Part shown: one piece after another, positions 52,604 through 62,240 of the stretch
How positions within the stretch are numbered: the stretch's first letter is position 1
Layout: every line of letters begins with the position of its first letter
DNA from: Acetobacter sicerae
GTDB taxonomy: Bacteria > Pseudomonadota > Alphaproteobacteria > Acetobacterales > Acetobacteraceae
NCBI RefSeq assembly: GCF_011516765.1
Contig: NZ_JAAABN010000006.1
Location: forward strand, 124,001-188,000
DNA length: 64,000 nt
Reading direction: 5' to 3'
The notes under the pieces: generated by a model
What the model saw: the letters and a program-made list of their open reading frames with translations, nothing else
What the model was told of the DNA's origin: nothing
Databases searched by the model: none
Position numbers and translations under genes: made by a program

Positions 52604-54495
52604 GCGGGCACCACCGCTTCCAGCACGAGTTCGGCGATGTCCTTCACTTCGGGGCGCGGCTCCGGCACGCCTTCCAGCATGGCGGTGCAGCCGGGGCATC
52701 CGACCGCGACAATCGCAGCACCGACTTCGGAAGCCTGCCCCATGCGGATGTCGGGAATACGCAGCTCGGCATCGACATCGCTGACCGGATTGCCACCACC
52801 ACCGCCACAGCACATGGACTGCTTGCCGTGGCGCTCCATCTCGACGGTCGTCTTGCAGGCCGCCGCCAGCAGGCGACGGGGCGCATCGAATTCGCCGTTG
52901 TAGCGGCCCAGATAGCAGGGGTCATGATAGGCGACGGACGGCAGATCACGCGCATCGAGTTTCAGACGCCCGGCACTTACCAGTTCGTCGAGGAACGTCG
53001 TGTGATGCACCACCTCCCACTTACCGCCGAGTGCGGGATATTCATTTTTCAGCACGTTCAGCGCATGCGGATCGGCGGTGACAATCCGCTGGAAACGGCG
53101 GCTGTTCAGTGTGCCGATCACTTCCGTGGCCAGCCCCTGAAAGGTCGCCTCATCACCCAGACGACGCGCCAGATCGCCGCAATCCGGTTCGGCTTCGCCC
53201 AGAATGGCGAACTTCACACCCGCCAGACGCAGCAGTTTCACGAGCGCGCGCAGCGTGCGGGCGTAACGCAGTTCGTACGCGCCATCACCCAGCCACAGCA
53301 GCACGTCCGTCTCATCCTCTTCGGTGAGGACCGGAACATTCTCGCCCGCCAGCCCATCCGCACGAGCGGACAGCGGACGCCCTCCGGACTCACCTGTGTC
53401 ACGCAGGCGGCGCAGCGCATCGGCGGCGCCGGGGCGCACTTCACCCAGCATCAGCGTCTGACCACGCCGGAGATCGACGATGGCGTCCACATGTTCGATC
53501 ATCATCGGGCATTGCTCGACGCATGAACGACAGGTGGTGCAGGCCCACAGCGTATCGGGATGGATCATCGCGTCCGCACCGATGATCGCGCTGGTCATGC
53601 TCCCCTTGCCCGCCGTCGGCGGTGCGTGCGGCGCGGGCGAGCCGGTATAGGCGCTGACGTCCTCACTACGGGCGGACAGGGCCAGCCCTTGAATGAGCGC
53701 CTTCGGGTTCAGTCTCTGCCCGGCGGCGAAGGCGGGGCAATGCTGTTCACACCGCCCGCACTCAATGCACGCATCAAAAGATGCAAGGATATTCCACGCG
53801 AAATCACCGGGAACAAGCGTGCCGAGCGTGGGAGCCGCGAGATCAAGCGGGCGCAGATCGGTGCTGCGACCGCCGCCGAACCGTTCCGGTCGGGAATGGG
53901 CCGCCAGCCATGTCACACCGGAGAACGCATGCCGCATCGGGCCGCGCGCCACCTGCACGACCAGTCCCGCGCCACCGCCCACCATCATGGCGAGCGGCAC
54001 CCACGCAACGCCCGATTTTTCCGGGATGGCGACATGCACCAGCGCCACAAGAGCGCCACCGAGATTCCACGCCAGCAGAGCGTCAGGCAGCCACAGGAAC
54101 CGACCACCAGAGAGCCAGGACGGCTTCCTCGGATTGCGGCGTTTCCAGACAAGATACGTGCCGCCAATAGCCGTGACGAAGAACACGCCGACACCGCCCC
54201 AGTAAAGGCGGCTTTCACGCAGCGCGGGAATTACACCGGCCGCGAGAGCCACCGACCCGGCCAGCGTTCCGCCCGCAACCAGCGCATGCATCGGGGCTGC
54301 GCCCTTGCGACGCTCCACCGCATGGTGGACATCCACCAGATAGCGCTGCGGAACCGTAGCCAGACCCCTGATCATGTCCTTCGGGCTGGCTTTTCCTTTA
54401 CGCCAGCGCCGGACCATCGGCACAGCGGAGGCCGCAAGCGCGCCAGCCATACCCCAGACCAGTCCGGATGCGAGGAGACCTGTCCTCCCGCCCAC
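52600..54495 (-). CDS. dgcB: Dimethylglycine demethylation protein DgcB (membrane iron-sulfur protein)
   Basis: A 631-residue protein combining an N-terminal membrane region (three to five hydrophobic segments in residues 1-190, for example GVGVFFVTAIGGTYLVWKRR) with a ferredoxin-like domain carrying two [4Fe-4S] motifs (CIECGRCEQHCPAF and CTTCRSCVEQCPMM) and C-terminal CCG domains (YHDPCYLGRYNG, QSMCCGGGGGNPVSD, VAVGCPGCTAML). It resembles heterodisulfide reductase subunit D/GlpC-type proteins. With DgcA it converts dimethylglycine to sarcosine, passing electrons to EtfAB or the quinone pool. The start is GTG 54495, 2 nt after the dgcA stop, with AAGGA upstream. Confidence 0.92.
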   Translation of the reverse strand: MGGRTGLLASGLVWGMAGALAASAVPMVRRWRKGKASPKDMIRGLATVPQRYLVDVHHAVERRKGAAPMHALVAGGTLAGSVALAAGVIPALRESRLYWGGVGVFFVTAIGGTYLVWKRRNPRKPSWLSGGRFLWLPDALLAWNLGGALVALVHVAIPEKSGVAWVPLAMMVGGGAGLVVQVARGPMRHAFSGVTWLAAHSRPERFGGGRSTDLRPLDLAAPTLGTLVPGDFAWNILASFDACIECGRCEQHCPAFAAGQRLNPKALIQGLALSARSEDVSAYTGSPAPHAPPTAGKGSMTSAIIGADAMIHPDTLWACTTCRSCVEQCPMMIEHVDAIVDLRRGQTLMLGEVRPGAADALRRLRDTGESGGRPLSARADGLAGENVPVLTEEDETDVLLWLGDGAYELRYARTLRALVKLLRLAGVKFAILGEAEPDCGDLARRLGDEATFQGLATEVIGTLNSRRFQRIVTADPHALNVLKNEYPALGGKWEVVHHTTFLDELVSAGRLKLDARDLPSVAYHDPCYLGRYNGEFDAPRRLLAAACKTTVEMERHGKQSMCCGGGGGNPVSDVDAELRIPDIRMGQASEVGAAIVAVGCPGCTAMLEGVPEPRPEVKDIAELVLEAVVPA

Positions 54496-54497
54496 GC

Positions 54498-56549
54498 TCA
54501 GAAATCCTTGCAGAGACGGAGCGCGTCGTAGAGCGCCGCATGAATGTTGCGTCCGGCCACGGCGTCCCCAATGCGGAACAGCGCGTATTCCCCGCTTTTC
54601 AGTCCTTCGACAGCGGGCTGCGTCCGCCCCTGCAGAAGCGTCGGAAGATCGGTCTGCCCGTGATTGGTGGAGCCTTCCTTCAGTTCCATGTAGAGCGCGT
54701 CACGCGGAAGAGTGCCGCATTCGACAATGACATGATCGACAAGGCGCTCTTCTTCCGTGTCCGTCATGGTGTTGCGCAGCACGGCGACCAGACGGTTGCC
54801 TTCCCGTGAGACCTCGCGCAACTCCATGTTGGGCGACATGACCACGCCCAGTTTGTACATCTCCCGCAGATGGATCGGCTGGTTGGTCGTGCCGACCTCC
54901 TGCGCGATCAGACGGTCATGTGTCGCCATCTCCACGAGGCAACCGTGCGTCGCCATGACTTCCGCAACGGACGCGGCATTGTGCTGACCCATTTCGTCAA
55001 ACAGCAGAACACTGCCTGAAGGATTAACGGTACCGGACAGCACATCCGCCGTGGTGTGAATAAGATCAGCGCCTTCAAATTCACCGCGCCATGCGCTGCC
55101 GCCGGTGGCGACAATGACGATATCCGGCTTTTCCAGACGCACCATTTCGGCGGTCGCCTCCGTGCCTGTGCGCACATCGACGCCCAGCTTGCGCACCTGC
55201 CCGTCCAGCCAGCGCACGATCCCGGTCAGCGCCTCGCGCCATGTCGCCTTCGCGGCAAGATTGACCTGTCCGCCGGTCTCATTCTCGCGCTCGAACAGCA
55301 CGACACTATGGCCACGCAACGCGCAGACGCGGGCGGCTTCCAGTCCGGCCACGCCCCCACCGATGATGGCGACCCTGTGCTTCGCGCCCGTCGTCGGCTG
55401 AACGTCGTGCGGCATGGTCGCTTCACGACCAGTCGCGGCGTTTTGCAGACAGAGCGCATCGCCGCCGACATAGATCCGGTCGATGCAGTATCCCGCTCCG
55501 ACGCACTGGCGAATATCGTCGGCACGTCCTGCTGCCAGCTTGTTCACGATATGCGGGTCCGCAATATGGGCGCGGGTCATGGCGACCATATCGATATGAC
55601 CTTCCGCAATGGCGCGCGCGGCGGTCGCCACGTCCATGATGCGCTGGGCATGAAACACCGGCACATCGGCTTCACGCTTGATGGCGCTGGCGAGATGCAG
55701 GAATGGCGCAACAGGAAAGGACATGTTCGGCAGGCTGACGGCGTGCGACATCTCGTCACGCGCCTGACCACCGATGACGTTGACGAAATCCACCAGCCCA
55801 CGCGCTGCGTAATCGGTGGCGATCGTCAGGCAATCCTGCTGGGACAGGCCATTCTGCAACATCTCGTTGCCCGACATCCGCATGCCGACGACAAAGTCCT
55901 CGCCCACCGCCTCGCGGATGGCTGTCAGGACCTCGATGCCGAACCGCATGCGGTTTTCAAGCGAGCCGCCATACTCGTCGACGCGGTCATTCGCGGAAGG
56001 GCTCCAGAACTGGTCGAGCAGATGACCATGAGCGCCGGAGATCTCCAGCCCGTCCAGACCGCCTTTCCTGCAACGCAATGCGGCGTCGGCAAAAGCCCTG
56101 ACCACACGACGGATATCCTCGATTTCCATTTCTTTCGGCATGGAGCGGGAGGCCGGTTCACGGCGCGGGGATGGTCCGATGACCGGCAGCCACGCATCGG
56201 TATCCCAGCGTGTGCGCCGCCCCATATGGGTGATCTGGATCATCAGTTTCGCGCCGTGCCCGTGCACACGGTCCGAGAACTGCTGAAAGAACGGAATCAC
56301 GCTGTCATCAACAACGGAAACCTGATTCCACGGCGTCGCCGGGCTGTCATGATCGACCGAGGAAGAGCCGCCGAACATGGTCAGGCCGATGCCGCCCTTC
56401 GCCTTCTCGGCGTGATAGAGCTGATACCGTTCCTGCGGCTTGCCGTCCTTGCCATAGCCCGGCGCATGGCTCGTGCTCATGACCCGGTTGCGGATCACCA
56501 TGTTTCTGATCCGCAGAGGCTTGAACAGGGCTTCGATATTGGAGCTCAT
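54498..56549 (-). CDS. dgcA: Dimethylglycine demethylase DgcA (FMN/FAD oxidoreductase)
   Basis: A 683-residue flavoprotein of the Old Yellow Enzyme-like trimethylamine/dimethylamine dehydrogenase family. The N-terminal FMN barrel has FKPLRIRNMVIRNRVMSTSH, GLDGLEISGAHGHLLDQFWS, PSANDRVDEYGGSLENRMRF and GHIDMVAMTRAHIADPHIVN. An iron-sulfur segment follows (CVGAGYCIDRIYVGGDALC, then QNAATGRE), and the C-terminal FAD fold has HRVAIIGGGVAGLEAARVCA. It oxidises N,N-dimethylglycine to sarcosine with release of formaldehyde. The ATG at 56549 overlaps the gbdR stop (ATGA), so the regulator and enzyme genes are coupled. Confidence 0.93.
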   Translation of the reverse strand: MSSNIEALFKPLRIRNMVIRNRVMSTSHAPGYGKDGKPQERYQLYHAEKAKGGIGLTMFGGSSSVDHDSPATPWNQVSVVDDSVIPFFQQFSDRVHGHGAKLMIQITHMGRRTRWDTDAWLPVIGPSPRREPASRSMPKEMEIEDIRRVVRAFADAALRCRKGGLDGLEISGAHGHLLDQFWSPSANDRVDEYGGSLENRMRFGIEVLTAIREAVGEDFVVGMRMSGNEMLQNGLSQQDCLTIATDYAARGLVDFVNVIGGQARDEMSHAVSLPNMSFPVAPFLHLASAIKREADVPVFHAQRIMDVATAARAIAEGHIDMVAMTRAHIADPHIVNKLAAGRADDIRQCVGAGYCIDRIYVGGDALCLQNAATGREATMPHDVQPTTGAKHRVAIIGGGVAGLEAARVCALRGHSVVLFERENETGGQVNLAAKATWREALTGIVRWLDGQVRKLGVDVRTGTEATAEMVRLEKPDIVIVATGGSAWRGEFEGADLIHTTADVLSGTVNPSGSVLLFDEMGQHNAASVAEVMATHGCLVEMATHDRLIAQEVGTTNQPIHLREMYKLGVVMSPNMELREVSREGNRLVAVLRNTMTDTEEERLVDHVIVECGTLPRDALYMELKEGSTNHGQTDLPTLLQGRTQPAVEGLKSGEYALFRIGDAVAGRNIHAALYDALRLCKDF

Positions 56550-57544
56550 GCGGACATATCCATGGTTGAAGTCTGTCTGGGGGAGCCTTCTTTCCGCCGT
56601 CGTTCATCACGTGGCGGGCAACCGAAGCGGCTGCGATAGGCTGAACTGAAATGCGAACTGGACACAAAGCCGCAGGCTGTTCCGATATCGGTGACCGACA
56701 TCGTCGTCTGACGGAGCAGACGACGGGCGCGCTCCAGACGCACTCCGACGAGATAGGCCGCTGGCGTGACGCCTGCGTGACGGCGAAAGATCCGCTCCAG
56801 CTGCCGCACGGAAAGATGCGCGGCCCCGGCGATCTCTTCGATCCGCAGCGGCCGGTCACTCTCCCGCTCGATCAGGCTCAGCGCCCGGGCCATCGCTTCC
56901 GGTGTTCCCGGAGGAACGGGCACAGGCTGGCGCTCATCGCCCGACCGGTCGCGTTCCAGAAGAAACTGCGTGGAGATTTCATTGACCCGCGACATCCCGT
57001 AACGGGAGGCGATGATCTTCAGCATCATGTCGAGCGGCGCGAGACCGCCCGTGCAGGTCAGTCGATTGCGATCAATGACGAAGAAGTCGTCCGTGATGTC
57101 GATTTCGGGAAATTCCTCGCGGATCGAAGGGAGATTTTCCCAATGTATGGCGCAGCGATAACCCCGAAGCAGACCCGCTTCCGCAAGCGCGAAGGTGCCA
57201 GTGCACAACGCCCCGAGCACGATACCCTGACGGGCCTGCTGCCGCAGCCATGTCAGCAATGCGGCCCCTGTCGCTGCACGGATATCAACGCCACCACAGA
57301 CAAAGACAACGTCAAAGCGAGGCGATGTTTTGACGGAATGCGTCGGCGCAAGCGATAGACCGTTGCTGGACAAAACGGGTTCCCCATCCAGCGACAGCAC
57401 GGACCAGGCATAGACTTCCTCGCCTGCCAGCCTGTTGGCCATCCGCAGCGCCTCGATGGCGTTACTCACGGCGATCATCGAATAGCCTGACAGAGTCAGA
57501 AAACCGAAACGCTGGAAGCTGCTGAGATCAGGCGAAACAGACAT
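56546..57544 (-). CDS. gbdR: GbdR-like AraC-family activator of betaine catabolism
   Basis: A 332-residue regulator with an N-terminal DJ-1/PfpI-like sensor (FGFLTLSGYSMIAVSNAIEA, FDVVFVCGGVDIRAATGAAL, GIVLGALCTGTFALAEAGLL) and a C-terminal AraC domain with two helix-turn-helix motifs (IEEIAGAAHLSVRQLERIFR and VTDIGTACGFVSSSHFSSAY). This matches GbdR, which senses glycine betaine and dimethylglycine and activates gbc, dgc and sox genes. Unusually, it sits inside the operon it probably controls: 2 bp after gbcB and overlapping dgcA by 4 bp. That would give positive feedback. Ligand assignment is by context. Confidence 0.9.
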   Translation of the reverse strand: MSVSPDLSSFQRFGFLTLSGYSMIAVSNAIEALRMANRLAGEEVYAWSVLSLDGEPVLSSNGLSLAPTHSVKTSPRFDVVFVCGGVDIRAATGAALLTWLRQQARQGIVLGALCTGTFALAEAGLLRGYRCAIHWENLPSIREEFPEIDITDDFFVIDRNRLTCTGGLAPLDMMLKIIASRYGMSRVNEISTQFLLERDRSGDERQPVPVPPGTPEAMARALSLIERESDRPLRIEEIAGAAHLSVRQLERIFRRHAGVTPAAYLVGVRLERARRLLRQTTMSVTDIGTACGFVSSSHFSSAYRSRFGCPPRDERRRKEGSPRQTSTMDMSA

Positions 57545-57546
57545 CG

Positions 57547-58653
57547 TCAGCGTTCGATCACCACGTCGCTGGTGGGCTTGGAACAGCAGATCAGGATCAT
57601 GCCCATATCGACTTCGCGCTGGCGGATGCCTCCTTCGTGCTTCATCTCAACCGTGCCGGACACAAGTTTGCACTTGCAGGTTCCACACAGGCCTTTTCCG
57701 CAGGACGCAGGAACACGCATGCCCTCGGCGCGGGCGGCGGAGAGAATGTTCGTATCCGCGCCACATTCGATCTCACGACGACTTTTGGTGAAGTTGACCT
57801 TATATGTCGTCTCACCGGGTTCCGGCGCGGCGAAAGCCTCTTCAAGTTCGCCCTGCATGAGCGTGGCGAAATCGAAACTTTCCTCATGATGACGGGTCAT
57901 GTCGAAACCACTGTCGGCAAGCAGCGTGCGGACTGCGGCCATATAAGGCTCCGGACCGCAGACATAGACCTCGCGTTCCAGAAAATCAGGAGCGACCAGC
58001 GGCAACATTGAGGCAACGAGGCGTCCACGCAGTCCCGACCAGCGACCGGAGGGCGTATCGCTCTCACAGATCGTGGAAGCGCGGAATCCGGGCCAGCGCT
58101 GCTCCATCAGCGCCAGTTCCCGCGCGAAAATCAGATCATCCGGGCTGCGGGCGCTGTGAAGAAAGACCACATCCGCCTCTCCACCGAGATCCATCAGCGT
58201 GCGGGACATGGACATCATCGGTGTGATTCCGCTTCCTCCCGATAGAAACAGAAACTTTTTCGATAGACTGTCAGCGCAGGTAAACTCTCCTGCCGGACCG
58301 GTAACCTTCACTTCCATCCCCGGCCGTAGCGTGTCGTGCAGCCAGTTCGAGACCGGCCCTTTCGTCACACGCTTCACGGTGATCGACACGCGATCCGGTC
58401 GGGTCGGCGCGGAGGACAGTGTATAGCTCCGGTTTATTTCTTCTCCCGATGGGCCGCATGGAAGGGAAAACGTCATGAACTGACCGGGCTGGTAGGAAAA
58501 ACGGCGCACCTGTGGAGCGGAAAACACGAATGTCTTCACATCATGCGTTTCGTCGATGACCTGACGGCAGACAAGCACCTCGTCCCGCTCCGGGTCCCAC
58601 AGAGGAGCGGAAGCAAGACCGTCCAGTTCCGCAAACACGCCGTCTGTCGTCAT
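57547..58653 (-). CDS. gbcB: Glycine betaine monooxygenase reductase subunit
   Basis: A 368-residue ferredoxin-NAD(P)H reductase that feeds electrons to GbcA. The FAD domain has RRFSYQPGQFMTFSLPCGPS, then INRSYTLSSAPTRP (RSYT/S flavin motif) and the NAD-binding LFLSGGSGITPMMSMSRTLM and EVYVCGPEPYMAAVRTLLAD. The C-terminal plant-type [2Fe-2S] ferredoxin domain has CGKGLCGTCKCKLVSGTVEM with the remaining cysteine in MILICCSKPTSDVVIER. The ATG at 58653 overlaps the gbcA stop in an ATGA. Confidence 0.94.
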   Translation of the reverse strand: MTTDGVFAELDGLASAPLWDPERDEVLVCRQVIDETHDVKTFVFSAPQVRRFSYQPGQFMTFSLPCGPSGEEINRSYTLSSAPTRPDRVSITVKRVTKGPVSNWLHDTLRPGMEVKVTGPAGEFTCADSLSKKFLFLSGGSGITPMMSMSRTLMDLGGEADVVFLHSARSPDDLIFARELALMEQRWPGFRASTICESDTPSGRWSGLRGRLVASMLPLVAPDFLEREVYVCGPEPYMAAVRTLLADSGFDMTRHHEESFDFATLMQGELEEAFAAPEPGETTYKVNFTKSRREIECGADTNILSAARAEGMRVPASCGKGLCGTCKCKLVSGTVEMKHEGGIRQREVDMGMILICCSKPTSDVVIER

Positions 58654-59906
58654 GCCAGAGCCGCCTTCATACGACCGATGTACCAGGCAGAAAATTTCTC
58701 AACCAGACCTTCCGTGTAAGGAGAGTATGGCCCGGCCTCAAAGGCAGGATCGGTCGCCCCCTGCTGGGAAATTTCGACGAGATCCGCATCCTGCTGGTTC
58801 GTCGCCTGCCAGACTTCCGTCAGACGTTGCAGATCATAATCAACGCCTTCGACCGCATCCCTGTGCACGAGCCATTTCGTGCGCACCAGCGTCGTGCCTG
58901 CATCCAGCGGGAATACGGCGAAAGTGACAATATGGTCGCCCATGAAATGGTGCCATGAATTGGGCTGGGTCCAGAAAGACAGGCCACCGATCGCCTTGTC
59001 CTTCAGATCTCCCAGCGGGATGCGGCAGGCTGCCCTGGTGTCCATCGTCTGGCTTTCACCAGAGCGATCGATCGGCAGCCGTTCGGTCCGGAAACCCGTG
59101 ACCATGTCATCAAGATGCTCGACTTCACGGGACGGCAGCCCCTCACCTTCCCAGCGCGCATGGCATGTGGTGGCCAGTTCCGCATAACGCTGTGCGTCAC
59201 GCTGACTTTCTTCATCCAGCGTTCCGGGCGCATAGCCGAAACCATAGGCAAAAAGCGGAATGGTCAGTTCAGGATGGTTCGGGCCGCAGTGATAGCACTC
59301 GCGGTTGTTTTCCAGCGTGAGCTTCCAGTTTCCTTTCTCGATGAGATCGGACTCGAACGCCACCCGTGTGTTTTTCAGATCGTGCGGCGCAAGATACGGC
59401 TCCATGACACGGGCCATGTCCTCGATATCTTCCGGCGGGTTTTCAGCAAGACAGATAAAGATCAGCCCGGCAACGGAACGCACCGCCACTTTTTTCAGGC
59501 CACGACATTTGAGGTCAAAATCTTCCCCCATATGTTCGGCAAATTTCAACGCGCCATCAATTCCATAGGTCCATGAATGATAGGGACAGACGATGTTTCC
59601 GATCATCGTCTTGCCTTCAGGGATCATGCGGGCGCCCCGGTGACGACAGACGTTATGGAACGCCCGGATGGCGTCATCATCATCACGCGTGATGATGACG
59701 GATGATTTTCCGATATTGACGACCATCGCGTCACCGGGTTCGGCAACATCCGGCTCGACACCGACATAAATCCAGTGCTGACCGAAAATATGCTTCATGT
59801 CTTCATCGAAGATGCCCTCATCCGTGTAGAACGGCGCTTCAAGGGCGAAACCCGGCTTGCGTCGGGCAAGGAGGGTTTTGAGCGTTTCTTCAGTTTGACC
59901 GGACAT
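58650..59906 (-). CDS. gbcA: Glycine betaine monooxygenase oxygenase subunit (Rieske)
   Basis: A 418-residue Rieske non-haem iron oxygenase that removes the first methyl group of glycine betaine, giving dimethylglycine and formaldehyde. The [2Fe-2S] ligands are Cys87, His89, Cys107 and His110 (NVCRHRGARM ... NIVCPYHSWTYG). The catalytic segment NWKLTLENNRECYHCGPNHP, with NRECYHC and later PELTIPLF, is the GbcA/stachydrine-demethylase signature. It is the first gene of a tightly packed nine-gene operon, gbcA-gbcB-gbdR-dgcA-dgcB-etfA-etfB-adhC-fghA, in which nearly all junctions overlap or abut. The 204-bp upstream gap should contain the GbdR-dependent promoter. Confidence 0.95.
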   Translation of the reverse strand: MSGQTEETLKTLLARRKPGFALEAPFYTDEGIFDEDMKHIFGQHWIYVGVEPDVAEPGDAMVVNIGKSSVIITRDDDDAIRAFHNVCRHRGARMIPEGKTMIGNIVCPYHSWTYGIDGALKFAEHMGEDFDLKCRGLKKVAVRSVAGLIFICLAENPPEDIEDMARVMEPYLAPHDLKNTRVAFESDLIEKGNWKLTLENNRECYHCGPNHPELTIPLFAYGFGYAPGTLDEESQRDAQRYAELATTCHARWEGEGLPSREVEHLDDMVTGFRTERLPIDRSGESQTMDTRAACRIPLGDLKDKAIGGLSFWTQPNSWHHFMGDHIVTFAVFPLDAGTTLVRTKWLVHRDAVEGVDYDLQRLTEVWQATNQQDADLVEISQQGATDPAFEAGPYSPYTEGLVEKFSAWYIGRMKAALA

Positions 59907-60110
59907 GACGGCGTTTCCTTCCCGATCCGACTCTGGTTCGACAACACCCAGTATGCGACTTTCAGAAAACTTTAATTTCCGAATTACGACATATTTTTAT
60001 ACCGTAACGACTTTGATGCCCGACTGTCCAATCCAAAAAGAACCAGGAACTTTTCTTACAAAGACGTCTCCTGTTTTATTGTTCAATATCAATAGGATAA
60101 TTAAAATATA

Positions 60111-61481
60111 TCAGCACTCGGGAAAACGGACCGCCAGACCACCCAGAGAGGTCTCCTTGTAGCGGCTGCTCATGTCCTTGCCCGTCTCGTACATTGTCTT
60201 GATCACGTCATCGAGAGAGACGTGATGGGACCCATCTCCCCGCATGGCCAGTGAGGCAGCGTTGATCGCCTTGATCGCCCCAAAGGCGTTGCGTTCGATG
60301 CACGGGATCTGCACAAGACCGCCCACCGGATCGCACGTCATGCCGAGATGATGCTCCATCCCGATTTCCGCTGCGTTTTCGACCTGCTCCGCCCCTGCCC
60401 CCAATGCCGCTGACAGGCCAGCGGCCGCCATGGAACAGGCGACACCCACTTCGCCCTGACACCCCACCTCCGCTCCGGAAATGGACGCGTTCCGCTTGAA
60501 CAGACCACCTATGGCGACAGCCGTCAGCAGAAAATCACGCTCTCCAGTCCGGGATGAGCCGGCGCTGTAATCACGATAATACCGGAGAACGGCAGGAACA
60601 ACGCCCGCCGCGCCATTGGTCGGCGCGGTAACGATACGCCCACCTGCCGCGTTCTCTTCGTTCACCGCAATGGCGAACAGACTGACCCAGTCCATGATCT
60701 CGTGGGCCGTGCGGACATTGCGGAAGCGATCCGCCTCCAGCCGGTCACGGATGGCCGGAGCGCGTCGTTTCACGCCGAGCCGACCAGGCAGCACGCCTTC
60801 CGTTCTCATCCCGCGATCGACGCACGCCATCATCACGTCGATGATGCGATCCACATAGGCCAGCACCTCTTCCACCGGACGCAGGGCGCTCTCATTGGCC
60901 AGCACGATCTCGGGAATGCTGAGGCCACTCCTTCGGGCACAGGCAAGAAGCTGCGTACCGCTACGGAAATCGAATGGCACATTGACGTTCTGGGGAACGG
61001 CCTCCGCGTTCTTGTCTTCCGGCACGACAAAACCGCCGCCGATCGAGCAGTAACGACGGATCAGAATGGCCTTTCCGTTTCCGTCCGTGGCAAGGAACTG
61101 GAGCGTGTTCGGATGGACGGGAGGCACCGTCTCCTTCTCAAAGACAATGTCCTTGTCAGCATCAAACGTGAAAATGCACCCACGCGGTCCAAGCTCATGC
61201 GTCTCGCGCATACGCACAAGAACGGCCTCGGCCTCATCGGGATCAACCATGTCGGGATGCAGACCACCCAACCCGAGAATGACGGCGCGATCCGTGGCGT
61301 GACCCACTCCCGTCCATGCCAGAGAACCATAAAGCGTAACCCGGACATGCAGAGGATGAACCGCTTCTGCCGCGAGCGCAGCCAGTTCGGTGATAAATTC
61401 CGCAGCGGCCTTCATCGGACCGACCGTGTGAGAGGAGGAAGGACCAATGCCGATCTTGAAGATTTCAAAAACACTGATCAT
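60111..61481 (-). CDS. sdaA: L-serine ammonia-lyase (iron-sulfur L-serine dehydratase)
   Basis: A 456-residue single-chain [4Fe-4S] enzyme converting L-serine to pyruvate and ammonia. It opens [20 protein letters not shown] and [10 protein letters not shown], the beta domain; the alpha domain has [60 protein letters not shown] and [12 protein letters not shown], which supply the cluster cysteines. It is full length. Flanked by soxAG upstream and gbcA downstream on the same strand, it completes the route betaine, glycine, serine, pyruvate. A 219-bp gap with a strong hairpin separates it from soxG, so it may have its own promoter. Confidence 0.95.
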   Translation of the reverse strand: MISVFEIFKIGIGPSSSHTVGPMKAAAEFITELAALAAEAVHPLHVRVTLYGSLAWTGVGHATDRAVILGLGGLHPDMVDPDEAEAVLVRMRETHELGPRGCIFTFDADKDIVFEKETVPPVHPNTLQFLATDGNGKAILIRRYCSIGGGFVVPEDKNAEAVPQNVNVPFDFRSGTQLLACARRSGLSIPEIVLANESALRPVEEVLAYVDRIIDVMMACVDRGMRTEGVLPGRLGVKRRAPAIRDRLEADRFRNVRTAHEIMDWVSLFAIAVNEENAAGGRIVTAPTNGAAGVVPAVLRYYRDYSAGSSRTGERDFLLTAVAIGGLFKRNASISGAEVGCQGEVGVACSMAAAGLSAALGAGAEQVENAAEIGMEHHLGMTCDPVGGLVQIPCIERNAFGAIKAINAASLAMRGDGSHHVSLDDVIKTMYETGKDMSSRYKETSLGGLAVRFPEC

Positions 61482-61583
61482 GGCGAACTTTCCGATATGC
61501 CTTTACGCAGCTCGCCCAGAGCTCACGTCGAAAGTGCCGTGTGGACCGTCCTTGCGAGGAACCACTTCGATAAACTGCGAAGC

Positions 61584-61619
61584 CGAAGCGCGTTCCCCCT
61601 TGAGGAGAAACGCGCTTCG
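61584..61619 (-). terminator. Hairpin between soxG and sdaA
   Basis: CGAAGCGCGTT and AACGCGCTTCG form a perfect 11-bp stem with a 14-nt loop, 82 bp after the soxG stop on the minus strand. It probably ends or reduces sox operon transcription before sdaA. There is no T-tract. Confidence 0.55.
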
Positions 61620-61700
61620 AACCATTCATTCAGACAAAACAAATACCGTAATAATCTAATCTTTTCCGAACGATCCGGAAAAGCTCATAAGCGCAACCCA

Positions 61701-62240
61701 TCACCAGGCCGCGTCGAGAGCCGCCGCATCCATCATGGATGACAGATAGGGCCCGAAGGAACGCCACACTTCCAGATGGAACGTGTTTTCATCCGTGCGC
61801 CAGACCATACCATCAGCCTTGCCGAACAGCGTGCGCGTGACCATCCCGACAGGAAAGGACCGCTCCCGCATGTCCAGTGGACTCAATGCCGCCAGCGTGT
61901 CACGCAGCTTTTCGCCTTCCAGTGTCCAGCCGATCTGACGCTCCGAAACCTCCACCAGACTGTTCGGCACGGTGCCGAGATAGGTGGTGACGGCTTCAGG
62001 CAGTCCAGCGTCACCCGTAATGATGAACAGTTCCTGCGGCGCGAGACGCAGCAGCGTGCAGTCACCCGCAGCCGCACTTTTCAGCATGGCTGGAGTCTCG
62101 GACAGACCGAAGGCTCTGGCTGCGCCTTCCAGTGTGTCTTTCCGTCCCTGAAGGGCGAAGCGACGCCCTCCCTTGAGCGGCGTGGCCGTGAAGCCTGCAC
62201 GGGAAACAGCCAGTGAGTTGGAAACAGAGACGTCAGACAT
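61701..62240 (-). CDS. soxG: Sarcosine oxidase, gamma subunit
   Basis: A 179-residue subunit of heterotetrameric sarcosine oxidase (SoxBDAG), structurally similar to part of the glycine-cleavage T protein. Segments LRLAPQELFIITGDAGLPEA, SLVEVSERQIGWTLEGEKLR, SPLDMRERSFPVGMVTRTLF and GMVWRTDENTFHLEVWRSFG with PYL are typical SoxG. I chose ATG 62240 over an upstream in-frame codon at 62264; it overlaps the soxA stop by 8 bp. It is the last gene of the sox operon. Confidence 0.9.
   Translation of the reverse strand: MSDVSVSNSLAVSRAGFTATPLKGGRRFALQGRKDTLEGAARAFGLSETPAMLKSAAAGDCTLLRLAPQELFIITGDAGLPEAVTTYLGTVPNSLVEVSERQIGWTLEGEKLRDTLAALSPLDMRERSFPVGMVTRTLFGKADGMVWRTDENTFHLEVWRSFGPYLSSMMDAAALDAAW

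Noticed and set aside
55056-56639. 527-codon plus-strand frame opposite dgcA and the end of gbdR
   Set aside because: Antisense shadow; the minus-strand frames carry the conserved flavoprotein and AraC motifs.
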